A stretch of DNA of 64,000 nt from JAHJKV01 sp963678135 (lineage in GTDB: Bacteria; Desulfobacterota; Desulfovibrionia; Desulfovibrionales; Desulfovibrionaceae). The stretch lies in assembly GCA_963678135.1 (NCBI GenBank), contig OY782667.1, positions 930,001 to 994,000 of the forward strand, given 5' to 3'. The notes beneath the pieces were generated by a model that did not search any database, was not told where the DNA came from, and worked only from the letters and a program-made list of their open reading frames with translations. Below are positions 34,076-41,441 of the stretch, piece after piece. Within the stretch, counting starts at the first letter, position 1; each line of letters opens with the position of its first letter. Made by a program: the position numbers and the translations under genes.

Positions 34076-35227
34076 TCATTCCCTATCTTTGATCTTTTTA
34101 TCTCCATAAATATCTTTTTCTATAGCATTTATTTTTTCTGCAAGAGAAAGAGCTTTTTCCCTGTATCCTTCTGCAAAAAGTGCTTTATGCAATTGCTCCC
34201 CTTGTGTAACCTTAGTAAACATTATAGACTCTGCCAAACTCTTAGGGAACTTCGCTCCAACAAAAGATTTAATCGCATCTTCAGTAGCCATCTTTGCGCT
34301 TTCTTTTACAACTTCACCAGCAGCACGAAAACCAAATTCAGCTCCTTTTTTCATTTCTTCGCTATTAACTGCATTCCAACCGCCAATCAAAGCATCTTTA
34401 ATCCCTTTTGGAGCGGTTTGTCCGAGCTTGACAAATCCATCGCCAACTTTTCCCCAACCTGAGCGTTGTTTATCTATTTTCTCTTGTAGTCTTTGCTCTT
34501 TTACCTTCAAATCCCGTGCAGACGCAGTTGAATTTTGGCTTTGCTGTTTGGCTTCTGCCTCTTTCAAAGCCGCTACATCCTGCGTAAAATTTCGGGCAGT
34601 GCCAGTATTGCCCTTTGCGCTGTCTTGCCCTTCTCGTACTATTGTGATTTTACCGTCTTCTGCACCTCCGAGCTGGGCTGTGGCATGACCTGTGTTTTTA
34701 TGCTGAGGCTGGGTCATTGCAGATTGTTTTTGAGGAGTATCCTGCTGCGTCTGCCTTGCCACATTCTGTCGTACTACATCCTGCTGTACCTTATCCTGCT
34801 CTGAGACAGTCTGCTGTGACACATTCTGCTTTACCATGCCTGCAATTTTTTCATCAAAACCACCTCCAATAAGCGAAGGGTATTGTTTAGACAGAGACCA
34901 TGCTGTTTTTGGCAAAGACGGGGCGTTATGATCCGTATCTTCCTGAATAAAAGTCGGTCGCATGGGGTTTGCAATCTCAATCGAGGTTTTGTTTGTAGCC
35001 TCGGTGCTGCTTGTATAGCCCAGTTCCTGCTTGGCTTTTTGCCCTCGCTTGGTCTTGGCATATTTCTCTGGTCGCCAGTCAGGGCTTTTATCCTCCACCC
35101 ACCAGTCAGGCTCATTTCTGCTTCTTGATTTATAACGCAGATCCCCCTTACGATCCACAGGCTCATAACTGCCGTTATCGTAAGCTACCCACTTTGTTTT
35201 TGGCTCTCCGTAATTGCTAGTAAACAT
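34076..35227 (-). CDS. Polymorphic effector B: shared N-terminal region with a distinct C-terminal domain
   Basis: 383 aa. Residues 1 to about 135, and the stretch up to GQDSAKGN, match effector A (36883-37947) almost residue for residue (FTSNYGEPK, KGDLRYKSRSRN, RPTFIQEDTDHNAPSLPKT). An insert of QNVSQQ/QDVVRQ-like Gln-rich repeats (about 136-165) is longer than in A. The C-terminal half is unrelated to A: a charged coiled coil (KEAEAKQQ, KVKEQRLQEKIDKQ), then a Gly/Ala-rich region (GVKDALIGGW-like, FGFRAAGEVVKESAKMATEDAI) and a helical end. The ATG at 35227 has GGAG 8 nt upstream. No known domain recognised in the C-terminus. Confidence 0.75.
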   Translation of the reverse strand: MFTSNYGEPKTKWVAYDNGSYEPVDRKGDLRYKSRSRNEPDWWVEDKSPDWRPEKYAKTKRGQKAKQELGYTSSTEATNKTSIEIANPMRPTFIQEDTDHNAPSLPKTAWSLSKQYPSLIGGGFDEKIAGMVKQNVSQQTVSEQDKVQQDVVRQNVARQTQQDTPQKQSAMTQPQHKNTGHATAQLGGAEDGKITIVREGQDSAKGNTGTARNFTQDVAALKEAEAKQQSQNSTASARDLKVKEQRLQEKIDKQRSGWGKVGDGFVKLGQTAPKGIKDALIGGWNAVNSEEMKKGAEFGFRAAGEVVKESAKMATEDAIKSFVGAKFPKSLAESIMFTKVTQGEQLHKALFAEGYREKALSLAEKINAIEKDIYGDKKIKDRE

Positions 35228-35341
35228 ATTCTTATCTCCAATATCGCATTTCAAATAAAAAAGAAATAATAAAAAAGGCGAACAAAGTCGCCCTTTTTAG
35301 AATGTTAAGAATTTATCCTTCTAAAGCTATGCGGTGTCCTC

Positions 35342-35770
35342 TTACTCTTTTTCCGTATCCTCTATACCAAACAATTTTTTAAGCCATTTCTTAAGCGTAA
35401 TCCGAAAAGGTACAGCAGGAATGTAGGTATAATGAGGCGTTGCTTTTTCAATAAGCTGTTCAATGCTTAGATTTTCAAAATCAGCATCTTTATAAATATG
35501 ATAAAGCGTATACTTTAACAAATGACGTAGCTTTTCTTGATGCGTGGGTACGTCTTCGATGCAGCGCAAGTCTACTTTGTTATTCTCTTTGACAAAGTAT
35601 TCAAGCAGCCGTCCTTCAGCATCAAAAACTGTATATATCCCGTCTCGCACGTCATAATGCTCTACCGTACAGATTGCATGTTCAAATTCTGTACAAAACT
35701 TAACGCCACATGCAGAATTATCATTGCCTTCTGTGACAAATATAACAATGGGATATTGTATTTTTTCCAT
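35342..35770 (-). CDS. Cytosolic protein of the effector array, family 2, copy 2
   Basis: 142 aa paralogue of the protein at 32603-33040; the first 80 residues and the last 40 are almost unchanged, while YTLYHIYKDADFENLS replaces the middle. The ATG at 35770 is chosen over an upstream TTG because of a GGAAGGG site. It follows immunity-like copy 2 and precedes effector B. Function unknown. Confidence 0.7.
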   Translation of the reverse strand: MEKIQYPIVIFVTEGNDNSACGVKFCTEFEHAICTVEHYDVRDGIYTVFDAEGRLLEYFVKENNKVDLRCIEDVPTHQEKLRHLLKYTLYHIYKDADFENLSIEQLIEKATPHYTYIPAVPFRITLKKWLKKLFGIEDTEKE

Positions 35771-35806
35771 TAGAATCTGCCCTTCCAAAATTACTGCCTT
35801 CTTAAA

Positions 35807-36247
35807 TTATTCAAAATCTTTGTACGCTTCGCTATCATAGCCTTCTGGGGTATTGGCATAAACTTCCCAGTAGCTTGGTCGCCTTTTTAGTTTTCCCCAG
35901 CCACGGTCGTCCATAGGTTCTTGTTCTATGCCATAATCAGTATATTTTCCCTTAAAATGATGGAATTCTTTACCATCATACGAATAGGAGAACGTAATTG
36001 TCCTGCCTTCTATTTTAGGATTGACCCACACCAAAGTCCCAGGTTCGCCGTAGGCTTCTTGCCATGTACCTTCCAGACCATCCTTGCCATAAACTATCCT
36101 CAATTCCCAACCAAGTAACTTGCCTGCTTTTTCATCATAGTACATAGAAGAAAAAGTACCCATCGCCATTGTTTCCTTTGCCTGTGAGGACATAGGGGAA
36201 AAGGTCGTGCTGACCAAAATAGCCAGAAGCATAGCAAAACAAGGCAA
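35807..36247 (-). CDS. Periplasmic immunity-like protein, copy 2
   Basis: About 146 aa if started at the TTG at 36247 (an ATG at 36232 is the alternative). It has a Sec signal peptide (LPCFAMLLAILVSTTFSPMSSQA) and a mature beta-rich domain with TGTFSSMYY-like, LEGTWQEAYG and TITFSYSYDGKEFHHFKG. The longer frame upstream to 36403 is the shadow of the effector fragment and is not real N-terminus. It lies directly behind a displaced effector tail, and its mature domain is close to copy 1. Confidence 0.75.
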   Translation of the reverse strand: MPCFAMLLAILVSTTFSPMSSQAKETMAMGTFSSMYYDEKAGKLLGWELRIVYGKDGLEGTWQEAYGEPGTLVWVNPKIEGRTITFSYSYDGKEFHHFKGKYTDYGIEQEPMDDRGWGKLKRRPSYWEVYANTPEGYDSEAYKDFE

Positions 36248-36251
36248 GTGA

Positions 36252-36437
36252 CTATTCCCAATGCTTGGATCTTTTTTGAGCTTCTTTAATCCATGTGTCT
36301 CTATGTTCTCTGCCCTCAGGGACTTCCATATAAAAATGAACTTCATCTTTGTCCTTGCGAAAGTTCCCACCCCAAGACAATTCTGCTTTCTTTGCATTTT
36401 CAAGAGCTACCTCCCATTGGTTACTTTCCTTCTTCAA
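36252..36437 (-). pseudogene. Displaced C-terminal fragment of the M15-peptidase effector, copy 2
   Basis: 61 codons from a TTG immediately after the stop of immunity copy 1, matching the last 55 residues of effector A (NQWEVALENAKK, LSWGGNFRKDKDEVHFYM). The zinc H/D pair is missing. It is an orphan effector tip fused to nothing, as in Rhs/CDI orphan modules. Confidence 0.8.
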
Positions 36438-36878
36438 TTATTCAAAGTCTTTGTATGCTTCGCTATCATAGCCTTCTGGAGTATTGGCATACACTTCCCA
36501 GTAGCTTGGTCGCCTTTTTAATTTTCCCCAGCCCCAGTCATCCATAGGTTCTTGTTCTATGCCATAATCAGTATATTTTCCCTTAAAATGATAGAATTCT
36601 TTACCATCATACGAATAAGAAAATGTAATTGTTCTATCCTCTATTTTAGGTTTTATTAACACCAAAGAATCAGGTTGACCGTATGCTACTTGCCATGTTC
36701 CTTCAAAGCCATCTTTGCCTTGAACTATCCTTAATTCCCAACCAAGCAAATCGCCTGCTTCTTCATGATAATACATCGAAGAAAAAGTACCTGTCTCCAT
36801 AATTCCCCCTGCCTGAGAAGAAACAGGATAAAAGGCAGTGCTGACCAAAATAGCCAGCATCATAGCAAAATAAGGCAA
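36438..36878 (-). CDS. Periplasmic immunity-like protein, copy 1 (cognate to effector A)
   Basis: About 146 aa from the TTG at 36878, or 141 from the ATG at 36863. It starts 5 bp after the effector A stop. The signal peptide LPYFAMMLAILVSTAFYPVSSQA directs it to the periplasm, where a peptidoglycan peptidase would act; that is the expected location for its immunity protein. The mature part is Tyr/Gly/Trp-rich and beta-stranded (LEGTWQ-like FEGTWQVAYGQ, TITFSYSYDGKEFYHFKG) and ends in ANTPEGYDSEAYKDFE. No known family recognised. Confidence 0.75.
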   Translation of the reverse strand: MPYFAMMLAILVSTAFYPVSSQAGGIMETGTFSSMYYHEEAGDLLGWELRIVQGKDGFEGTWQVAYGQPDSLVLIKPKIEDRTITFSYSYDGKEFYHFKGKYTDYGIEQEPMDDWGWGKLKRRPSYWEVYANTPEGYDSEAYKDFE

Positions 36879-36882
36879 ATAT

Positions 36883-37947
36883 CTATTCCCAATGTTTGTA
36901 TCTTTTTTGAGCTTCTTTAATCCATTTGTCTCGATTTTCTCTGCCTTCAGGAACTTCCATATAAAAATGAACTTCATCTTTATCCTTGCGAAAATTTCCG
37001 CCCCAAGACAATCCTGCTTTCTTTGCATTCTCAATAGCCTCCTCCCATTGTTTTTGTGTAATACCAATCGGTTTAGATTCGCCTTTTTTTATCGCTACAT
37101 CCACAGCACGACCAGCTTCATGCAAGCTAGTGCCTGGAGCAGCAGCACCATAAGAAGAATTTTGGATTTTTTTGCTTCTTTGTTTTTCCGTAGTGCGAAA
37201 GCCACAAGTAAACGTTATGGGGATGCCACTTTGTTTATTAAGCTCTTGCCATTTTTCAACTGCTTCTTTTACGTCTTTATGTAGATATGTCGCTCCTACA
37301 CCTGGCAGCTCAATTTTTTCCCATACTTCATCTTTTAGCAAGTCATTTTGAGATTGTGTTGCAGTACTGGCATTACCCCTTGCGCTGTCCTGCCCCTCTC
37401 GCACTACCGTGACCTTACCGTCTTCTGTGCCTCCGAGCTGGGCTGTGGCATGGCCTGTATTTTCATGCTGAGGTTGGGTCATTGCAGATTGTTTTTGAGG
37501 AGTATCCTGCTGCGTCTGCCTTGCCACATTCTGCTGTGACATATTCTGCTTTACCATGCCTGCAATTTTTTCATCAAAACCACCGCCAAAAAGCGAAGGG
37601 TATTGTTTAGACAAAGACCATGTTGTTTTTGGCAAAGACGGGGCGTTATGATCCGTATCTTCCTGAATAAAAGTCGGACGCATGGGATTTGCTCTTTCAA
37701 TCGGGTTTTTGTTTGTAGCCTCGGTGCTGCTTGTATAGCCCAGTTCCTGCTTGGCTTTTTGCCCCCGCTTGGTCTTGGCATATTTCTCTGGTCGCCAGTC
37801 AGGGCTTTTATCCTCCACCCACCAGTCAGGATCATTTCTGCTTCTTGATTTATAACGCAGATCCCCCTTACGATCCACAGGCTCATAACTGCCGTTATCG
37901 TAAGCTACCCATTGTGATTTTGGTTCTCCGTAATTGCTAGTAAACAT
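36883..37947 (-). CDS. Polymorphic effector A: shared N-terminal region plus M15-type peptidoglycan peptidase
   Basis: 354 aa. Residues 1-192 are the region shared with effector B and contain no recognised domain. Residues about 205-354 form an M15 (VanY/L-Ala-D-Glu endopeptidase-like) zinc peptidase with ITFTCGFRTTEKQ, H276 and D283 in SLHEAGRAVD, and H327 in DEVHFYM. Such enzymes cut peptide cross-links or stems in peptidoglycan. There is no signal peptide, so another carrier is needed. The ATG at 37947 has GGAG 8 nt upstream; the frame open to 37974 begins with a TTG. It could be a virion lysin, but the duplicated N-terminus and the adjacent periplasmic immunity-like gene favour an effector. 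Confidence 0.82.
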   Translation of the reverse strand: MFTSNYGEPKSQWVAYDNGSYEPVDRKGDLRYKSRSRNDPDWWVEDKSPDWRPEKYAKTKRGQKAKQELGYTSSTEATNKNPIERANPMRPTFIQEDTDHNAPSLPKTTWSLSKQYPSLFGGGFDEKIAGMVKQNMSQQNVARQTQQDTPQKQSAMTQPQHENTGHATAQLGGTEDGKVTVVREGQDSARGNASTATQSQNDLLKDEVWEKIELPGVGATYLHKDVKEAVEKWQELNKQSGIPITFTCGFRTTEKQRSKKIQNSSYGAAAPGTSLHEAGRAVDVAIKKGESKPIGITQKQWEEAIENAKKAGLSWGGNFRKDKDEVHFYMEVPEGRENRDKWIKEAQKRYKHWE

Positions 37948-38105
37948 ATTTTTATCTCCAATATCGTATTTCAAATAAAAAGGAAACTTATTTTTAAGGA
38001 TTTTCCCTAGGCAGTGCCGTCAAATTCTTTTTATCCATAAGACAAGTCATTGAGTTTGGACTATAGTTTTCATATGCTGTAACTTAGCCTCTATAAATAT
38101 TAAAA

Positions 38106-38211
38106 AAACTGCTGGAAAAGCCGTCTGCATATTGTTCAAAATGTTCAGTCTCTTGCTTTAAGGCAACTGGTTGATTCTTTTGCTCTTTTAATCAGACTTT
38201 TCCAGCAGTTT
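38106..38211. repeat. Perfect 15-bp inverted repeat between capsid operon and effector array
   Basis: AAACTGCTGGAAAAG (38106-38120) and its exact complement CTTTTCCAGCAGTTT (38197-38211), with a 76-bp loop. It lies in the 316-bp gap between effector A (starts 37947) and the small capsid-linked gene (ends 38264). It may act as an attenuator or terminator. No gene is seen in the gap. Confidence 0.8.
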
Positions 38212-38263
38212 ATAACAGTGACTACAAGTAGCCCAAGGAGGCAAACATACTTTTTGGTTCTCT

Positions 38264-38512
38264 CTAGGAGAGCGGAGTCATTGAAACGGTTTCCCCTGAA
38301 ACAGAAGCTACCAAAGCACTGAGCACATTTGCTGTGCCAAAATCAGTAACAGCCAAAACAACATCTCCGTCCGAGAGGTTGTAGTGATCAACAGCATCGT
38401 TAAAATAAGCAGAGCTGCTCACTTCTGTGCTGCTATCCTCGCTCTGGTACATAAAGAGCTGCTGACCAGGCACTCCGCCCATAAGTCGCATTTTGCTAGA
38501 ATTATAAGCCAT
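38264..38512 (-). CDS. Small capsid-linked phage protein
   Basis: 82 aa starting MAYNSSKMRLMGGVPGQQLFMYQ, with an AAAGGAG site. It directly follows the major capsid gene. The sequence (DHYNLSDGDVVLAVTDFGTANVLSALVASVSG) is compact and beta-rich, suiting a head-decoration or head-completion role, but no family is named. Confidence 0.7.
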   Translation of the reverse strand: MAYNSSKMRLMGGVPGQQLFMYQSEDSSTEVSSSAYFNDAVDHYNLSDGDVVLAVTDFGTANVLSALVASVSGETVSMTPLS

Positions 38513-38588
38513 TGTATTTACTCCTTTTTTGCAAGAGCCTGAGCGTGCCATGCCAAAGCAAAGGCACGCTTTAGCCCTTATTTTTCAA

Positions 38589-39422
38589 TTAGTCTGCAAT
38601 CGCAGCCGTATCATTGCACTGAATCTCGATGATGCCTTGCTTATCAATAAGGCAAACGCCGGCAGACAGCATATGGTTTACAAGATGGGCAGCCTTTTCT
38701 GGCACCCAGTCCACAAAACACTCCACGCCTTGAGCCTCAGCCAGACCAACAGCACTTCTATGGTACATAAAGCACTTGCGGACGCCTTCTTTGAGAGGCA
38801 AACCAGAATGGAAAAGCCAAGTAATGCCCAGCCATTGGCGAGCTTCAGTACCCTTGAGCCATGAGTACTTTTCTCCAGCATAATCAGAACTTTTGAACTC
38901 AGCGATGTTCAGCATTTCGTTCCACTGATGCGCTCCGACCACGGCAAAACGGTTTCCGTCATCAGGAACATCTGCTTCATTGAGCATGGCAAAGGCTTTA
39001 AGGATTTTTTCTTTGCTCAAACCAGAAGAAGCCTCTTCAATAACCGTAGGGGTGCTGTCCATGGTGGAAAGAATAAGCTCATCCACCTTGCGCCCTAAAG
39101 CCCAAGCACCTGCATTGGCAACAACCTTGCGCTCATCAGTATTGCCCTTAAGCTGGTCAAGTTTATCCACATAATCCGCACCATACCAATCTTCCAAAGT
39201 ACAGCTCACGGTAGAGTGGCTTACATTCATAAGCGGCACATTGCCATGCCGTGTTTTAAGACCGGCAGATCCCTTGCCATTTTTTTGAAAAACACAGGTA
39301 GAGCCTTTGACTCCGGTCTGTAGGCGCAAAGTAGGACGCAGTTTAGAACCGCGACTTTGATATGCCTCATGCACGTCATGAACGTACATTTGCACAAAAC
39401 TGTTAGTAATATCGTTTGACAT
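38589..39422 (-). CDS. Phage major capsid protein
   Basis: 277 aa, T7-like/HK97-fold capsid by context and pattern: MSNDITNSFVQMYVHDVHEAYQ, GKGSAGLKTRHGNVPLMNVSHSTVSCTLEDWYGADYVD, and FAVVGAHQWNEMLN as in podoviral coat proteins. A GGAGGAC site precedes the ATG. It is the first gene after element copy 3, with a 280-bp repeat-rich leader between. It is 15 kb from the portal gene. Confidence 0.8.
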   Translation of the reverse strand: MSNDITNSFVQMYVHDVHEAYQSRGSKLRPTLRLQTGVKGSTCVFQKNGKGSAGLKTRHGNVPLMNVSHSTVSCTLEDWYGADYVDKLDQLKGNTDERKVVANAGAWALGRKVDELILSTMDSTPTVIEEASSGLSKEKILKAFAMLNEADVPDDGNRFAVVGAHQWNEMLNIAEFKSSDYAGEKYSWLKGTEARQWLGITWLFHSGLPLKEGVRKCFMYHRSAVGLAEAQGVECFVDWVPEKAAHLVNHMLSAGVCLIDKQGIIEIQCNDTAAIAD

Positions 39423-39449
39423 GATTTAGTCCTCCTGTTGATAAACGCT

Positions 39450-39600
39450 TTGCATTGCGTACTTTGCATTGTGTGTTTCGCATTGCGTACTTTGCATTGC
39501 GTTTAAGTCTTGCATAGCGCATGTCGTGCATTTCGTGCGTTTTGTATTGCGCGTGTGTTTTGCCTTACTTGCGCTTTGCATTGCGCTGGCGTGGGTTTCT
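39450..39600. repeat. Degenerate GCATTGCGTACTTT tandem array in the capsid leader
   Basis: Variants of TTTGCATTGCGTAC recur at about 39449, 39463, 39479 and 39491, and more loosely to 39595. On the minus strand this is the 5' leader between element copy 3 and the capsid ATG. The 375-bp gap 39423-39797 holds this array and the element. Confidence 0.7.
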
Positions 39601-39700
39601 TTCTTCTTGCACAAAAAAAGAGTTTCCGCATAAACACGGGACGTTTTGAACAAGCCGAGGCCACAACATGCAAAGGACTATACCCCATGTTTTGGGGGCA

Positions 39701-39765
39701 GGATAAAAATACCCCTTAAATGGCAAGCAAAAGCATAATGATTTCCCTATTGACAGGGTTTTTGG
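39701..39765 (-). promoter_or_regulatory. Phage-block element, copy 3 (upstream of the capsid gene)
   Basis: 65-bp element with the minus-strand core CCTGTCAATAGGGAAAT and GGGGTATTTTTATCC at the same spacing as the other copies. The second GGGGTA box is near 39682. It is about 280-330 nt upstream of the capsid start. Confidence 0.7.
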
Positions 39766-39845
39766 AGGGGGGGGCAATATGAACCACCCTGAATCAATTG
39801 CTTTTTACCCTTGACTTTATTTTCTATATTTGGAATTTGAAAAGC

Positions 39846-40331
39846 ATGAGTGCGAAAATGGCGTCTTTAGTCTATGGTTTGATTTGTGGGATCGTAATGT
39901 TTTGTTTCAGTGCCTATTTTGACCTTAAAAGGATCAGTTGGAGAACAATTATTTTTGATGTACACATAGCTGGTTCCTTTTTGGTAGCAGGATATTTTTC
40001 ATGGTATTTAATAATAGCGCGTAAAAAACATTTTGGCATCATGAGACGCATACTTGTTGGGATTGCTACAAACGTACTTTCATATTGCTTTATGTGGTTG
40101 TCGTATATAATCTTTTTAGTTTTTGTACTTTTTTATAGGAATACTCTAGAAATTACAGGGACATGTCTTGGGACACTCTCTGTGAATATTTTGTCAGCTT
40201 TTTATGTTTCTGGTCTTTTTACTATTGCTCTTGCGTATGTATTTAGTTTCCTTGCTCTCCCCCTAGCGTGTCTAGTAGCTTGTTTTTTCGGTTCTATAAA
40301 AGTTAGGCGAAAACTAAAAATTTCCGCCTAA
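39846..40331 (+). CDS. Four-helix membrane protein, unknown
   Basis: 161 aa from the Met at 39846 (16 codons more from 39798 are possible). Hydrophobic segments lie near residues 6-24, 35-56, 70-98 and 110-145, and the end is basic (VRRKLKISA). It is on the strand opposite to the phage genes, convergent with the 153-aa gene (16 bp between stops). No family recognised; it may be a small cargo gene carried in the phage block. Confidence 0.65.
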   Translation: MSAKMASLVYGLICGIVMFCFSAYFDLKRISWRTIIFDVHIAGSFLVAGYFSWYLIIARKKHFGIMRRILVGIATNVLSYCFMWLSYIIFLVFVLFYRNTLEITGTCLGTLSVNILSAFYVSGLFTIALAYVFSFLALPLACLVACFFGSIKVRRKLKISA

Positions 40332-40347
40332 CCTGATTTTTTGAAAT

Positions 40348-40809
40348 TTAATAATCCTCAAAAAATTCTTTCGCTTTTCCCCAACCAACTTCATATGCGA
40401 GCTTTCCAGTATTAACAAGTCCTATGTCATCAACCATTTCTGCTGATTCTACGATAGCTTTTCGAGTAAACATATCTTTGCTCTTAACTGCACTGACAAC
40501 ATGCCTTAAATCCTCGTAAGGCAACTCACTTATCCCTGCCTCCTCATATGCGTCCGAGTGCATATCAAAGGCTATTTCTTCAAATTTTTCAGGGTCAAGC
40601 TCATCCATTTTGCCAGAGGCAATGCCTTCTTCCATTTTCTCCTGCAAAATACGCCGAGTATCGTCCACCCATTGTTTCCCTTTGTCAGAGAGCTTGCCAC
40701 GGACTTCATCTGAAAAAACATGGGCATATTTGTCCCCGTATTCCAGATAATAACTCGGCGGTTCTTTGTCAGGATGCCTGCGTACAAACCATTTTCGCTG
40801 TTTTCCCAA
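40348..40809 (-). CDS. Phage-block soluble protein, possibly frameshifted at its start
   Basis: 153 aa from a TTG at 40809: acidic and helical (FSDEVRGKLSDKGKQWVDD, FEEIAFDMHSDAYEEAG). The strong ribosome site GGAGGGCAAAA instead serves an ATG at 40823 in a different frame (MSFNPWENSENGLYAGI), which runs only to 40572. A frame change near 40765 would join a well-initiated start to this long frame. It is the sole gene behind element copy 4. Function unknown. Confidence 0.6.
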   Translation of the reverse strand: MGKQRKWFVRRHPDKEPPSYYLEYGDKYAHVFSDEVRGKLSDKGKQWVDDTRRILQEKMEEGIASGKMDELDPEKFEEIAFDMHSDAYEEAGISELPYEDLRHVVSAVKSKDMFTRKAIVESAEMVDDIGLVNTGKLAYEVGWGKAKEFFEDY

Positions 40810-40897
40810 GGGTTGAATGACATTTTTGCCCTCCGTTTTTGCTGTTTTTGCTTGGAAAAATCCAAGTGCACAGCAGTATTCCCCTGTTTTGGGCTAG

Positions 40898-40962
40898 GGA
40901 TAAAAATACCCCTTCAATGGAAAGCAAAAGCATAATGATTTCCCTATTGACAGGGTTTTTGG
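40898..40962 (-). promoter_or_regulatory. Phage-block element, copy 4
   Basis: Same 65-bp element and orientation, core CCTGTCAATAGGGAAATC on the minus strand, about 75 nt upstream of the ATG at 40823. Copies 3 and 4 are the most alike (AAGCAAAAGCATAATGATTT in both). The 570-bp gap 40872-41441 holds this element, repeat arms and the restriction-system leader. Confidence 0.7.
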
Positions 40963-41061
40963 GGAGACTTGCTCAAGTGGGGAGGGGAGGAGCAGGCAGA
41001 TGCTGTCATGCTATGCAAAAACATAGTATTCAGTGCGTTTTTAACTACAAAAAACAAAGAC

Positions 41062-41155
41062 TGGATTCTGCGACTTACGCGCAGAATGACGGAGGAGGAT
41101 GTACTGCCACGCTGTGTAACGCACTGGATTTTCACGACTTCACGCAGAATGACAA
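41062..41155. repeat. Dispersed palindromic repeat, copy F (partial)
   Basis: One good arm (GGATTCTGCGACTTACGCGC, 41062 on) and a second degenerate arm near 41128-41153 (GATTTTCACGACTTCACGCA), separated by GGATGTACTGCCACGCTGTG. Copy B contains a similar TACTGCCACACGGTGTA stretch. No long central part. Confidence 0.8.
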
Positions 41156-41382
41156 GCAAAAAAGGCATAACAAGACCGAGGGTATCGGATACTCCTGAAT
41201 TTGTTTCAAACTAAGTGTTAGCTTTGCAATTTATATGCGTTTGCCCTGAACCCGAACAAGAATTGCTTGTAAAAAAAAGGCTAATTATTTACACAAAAGT
41301 ATCTTGCCAGAATTGGTGAAACAGATTGTTCGCACAGTGTATCCTTCAATGAAGTCATTTGTGATACAAATTTTAATACAAC

Positions 41383-41426
41383 ACTCAGCAATTTACTACT
41401 CAGCAATCTACTCATGCAAGGAGTAG
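41383..41426 (+). promoter_or_regulatory. Direct and inverted repeats ahead of the restriction endonuclease gene
   Basis: ACTCAGCAATTTACT at 41383 is repeated as ACTCAGCAATCTACT at 41398. The second copy overlaps an inverted pair CTACTC-atgcaag-GAGTAG (41408-41426), 15 bp before the GTG start. This placement suits an operator controlling the restriction gene. No separate controller protein gene is seen. Confidence 0.55.
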
Positions 41427-41441
41427 GCATAAAGGAAAAAT

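Noticed and set aside
35807..36403. Long 198-aa start for the immunity-like protein
   Set aside because: The first 50 residues are the out-of-frame shadow of the effector tail. The signal peptide begins after the effector stop, and the same holds for the copies at 36438 and 33078.
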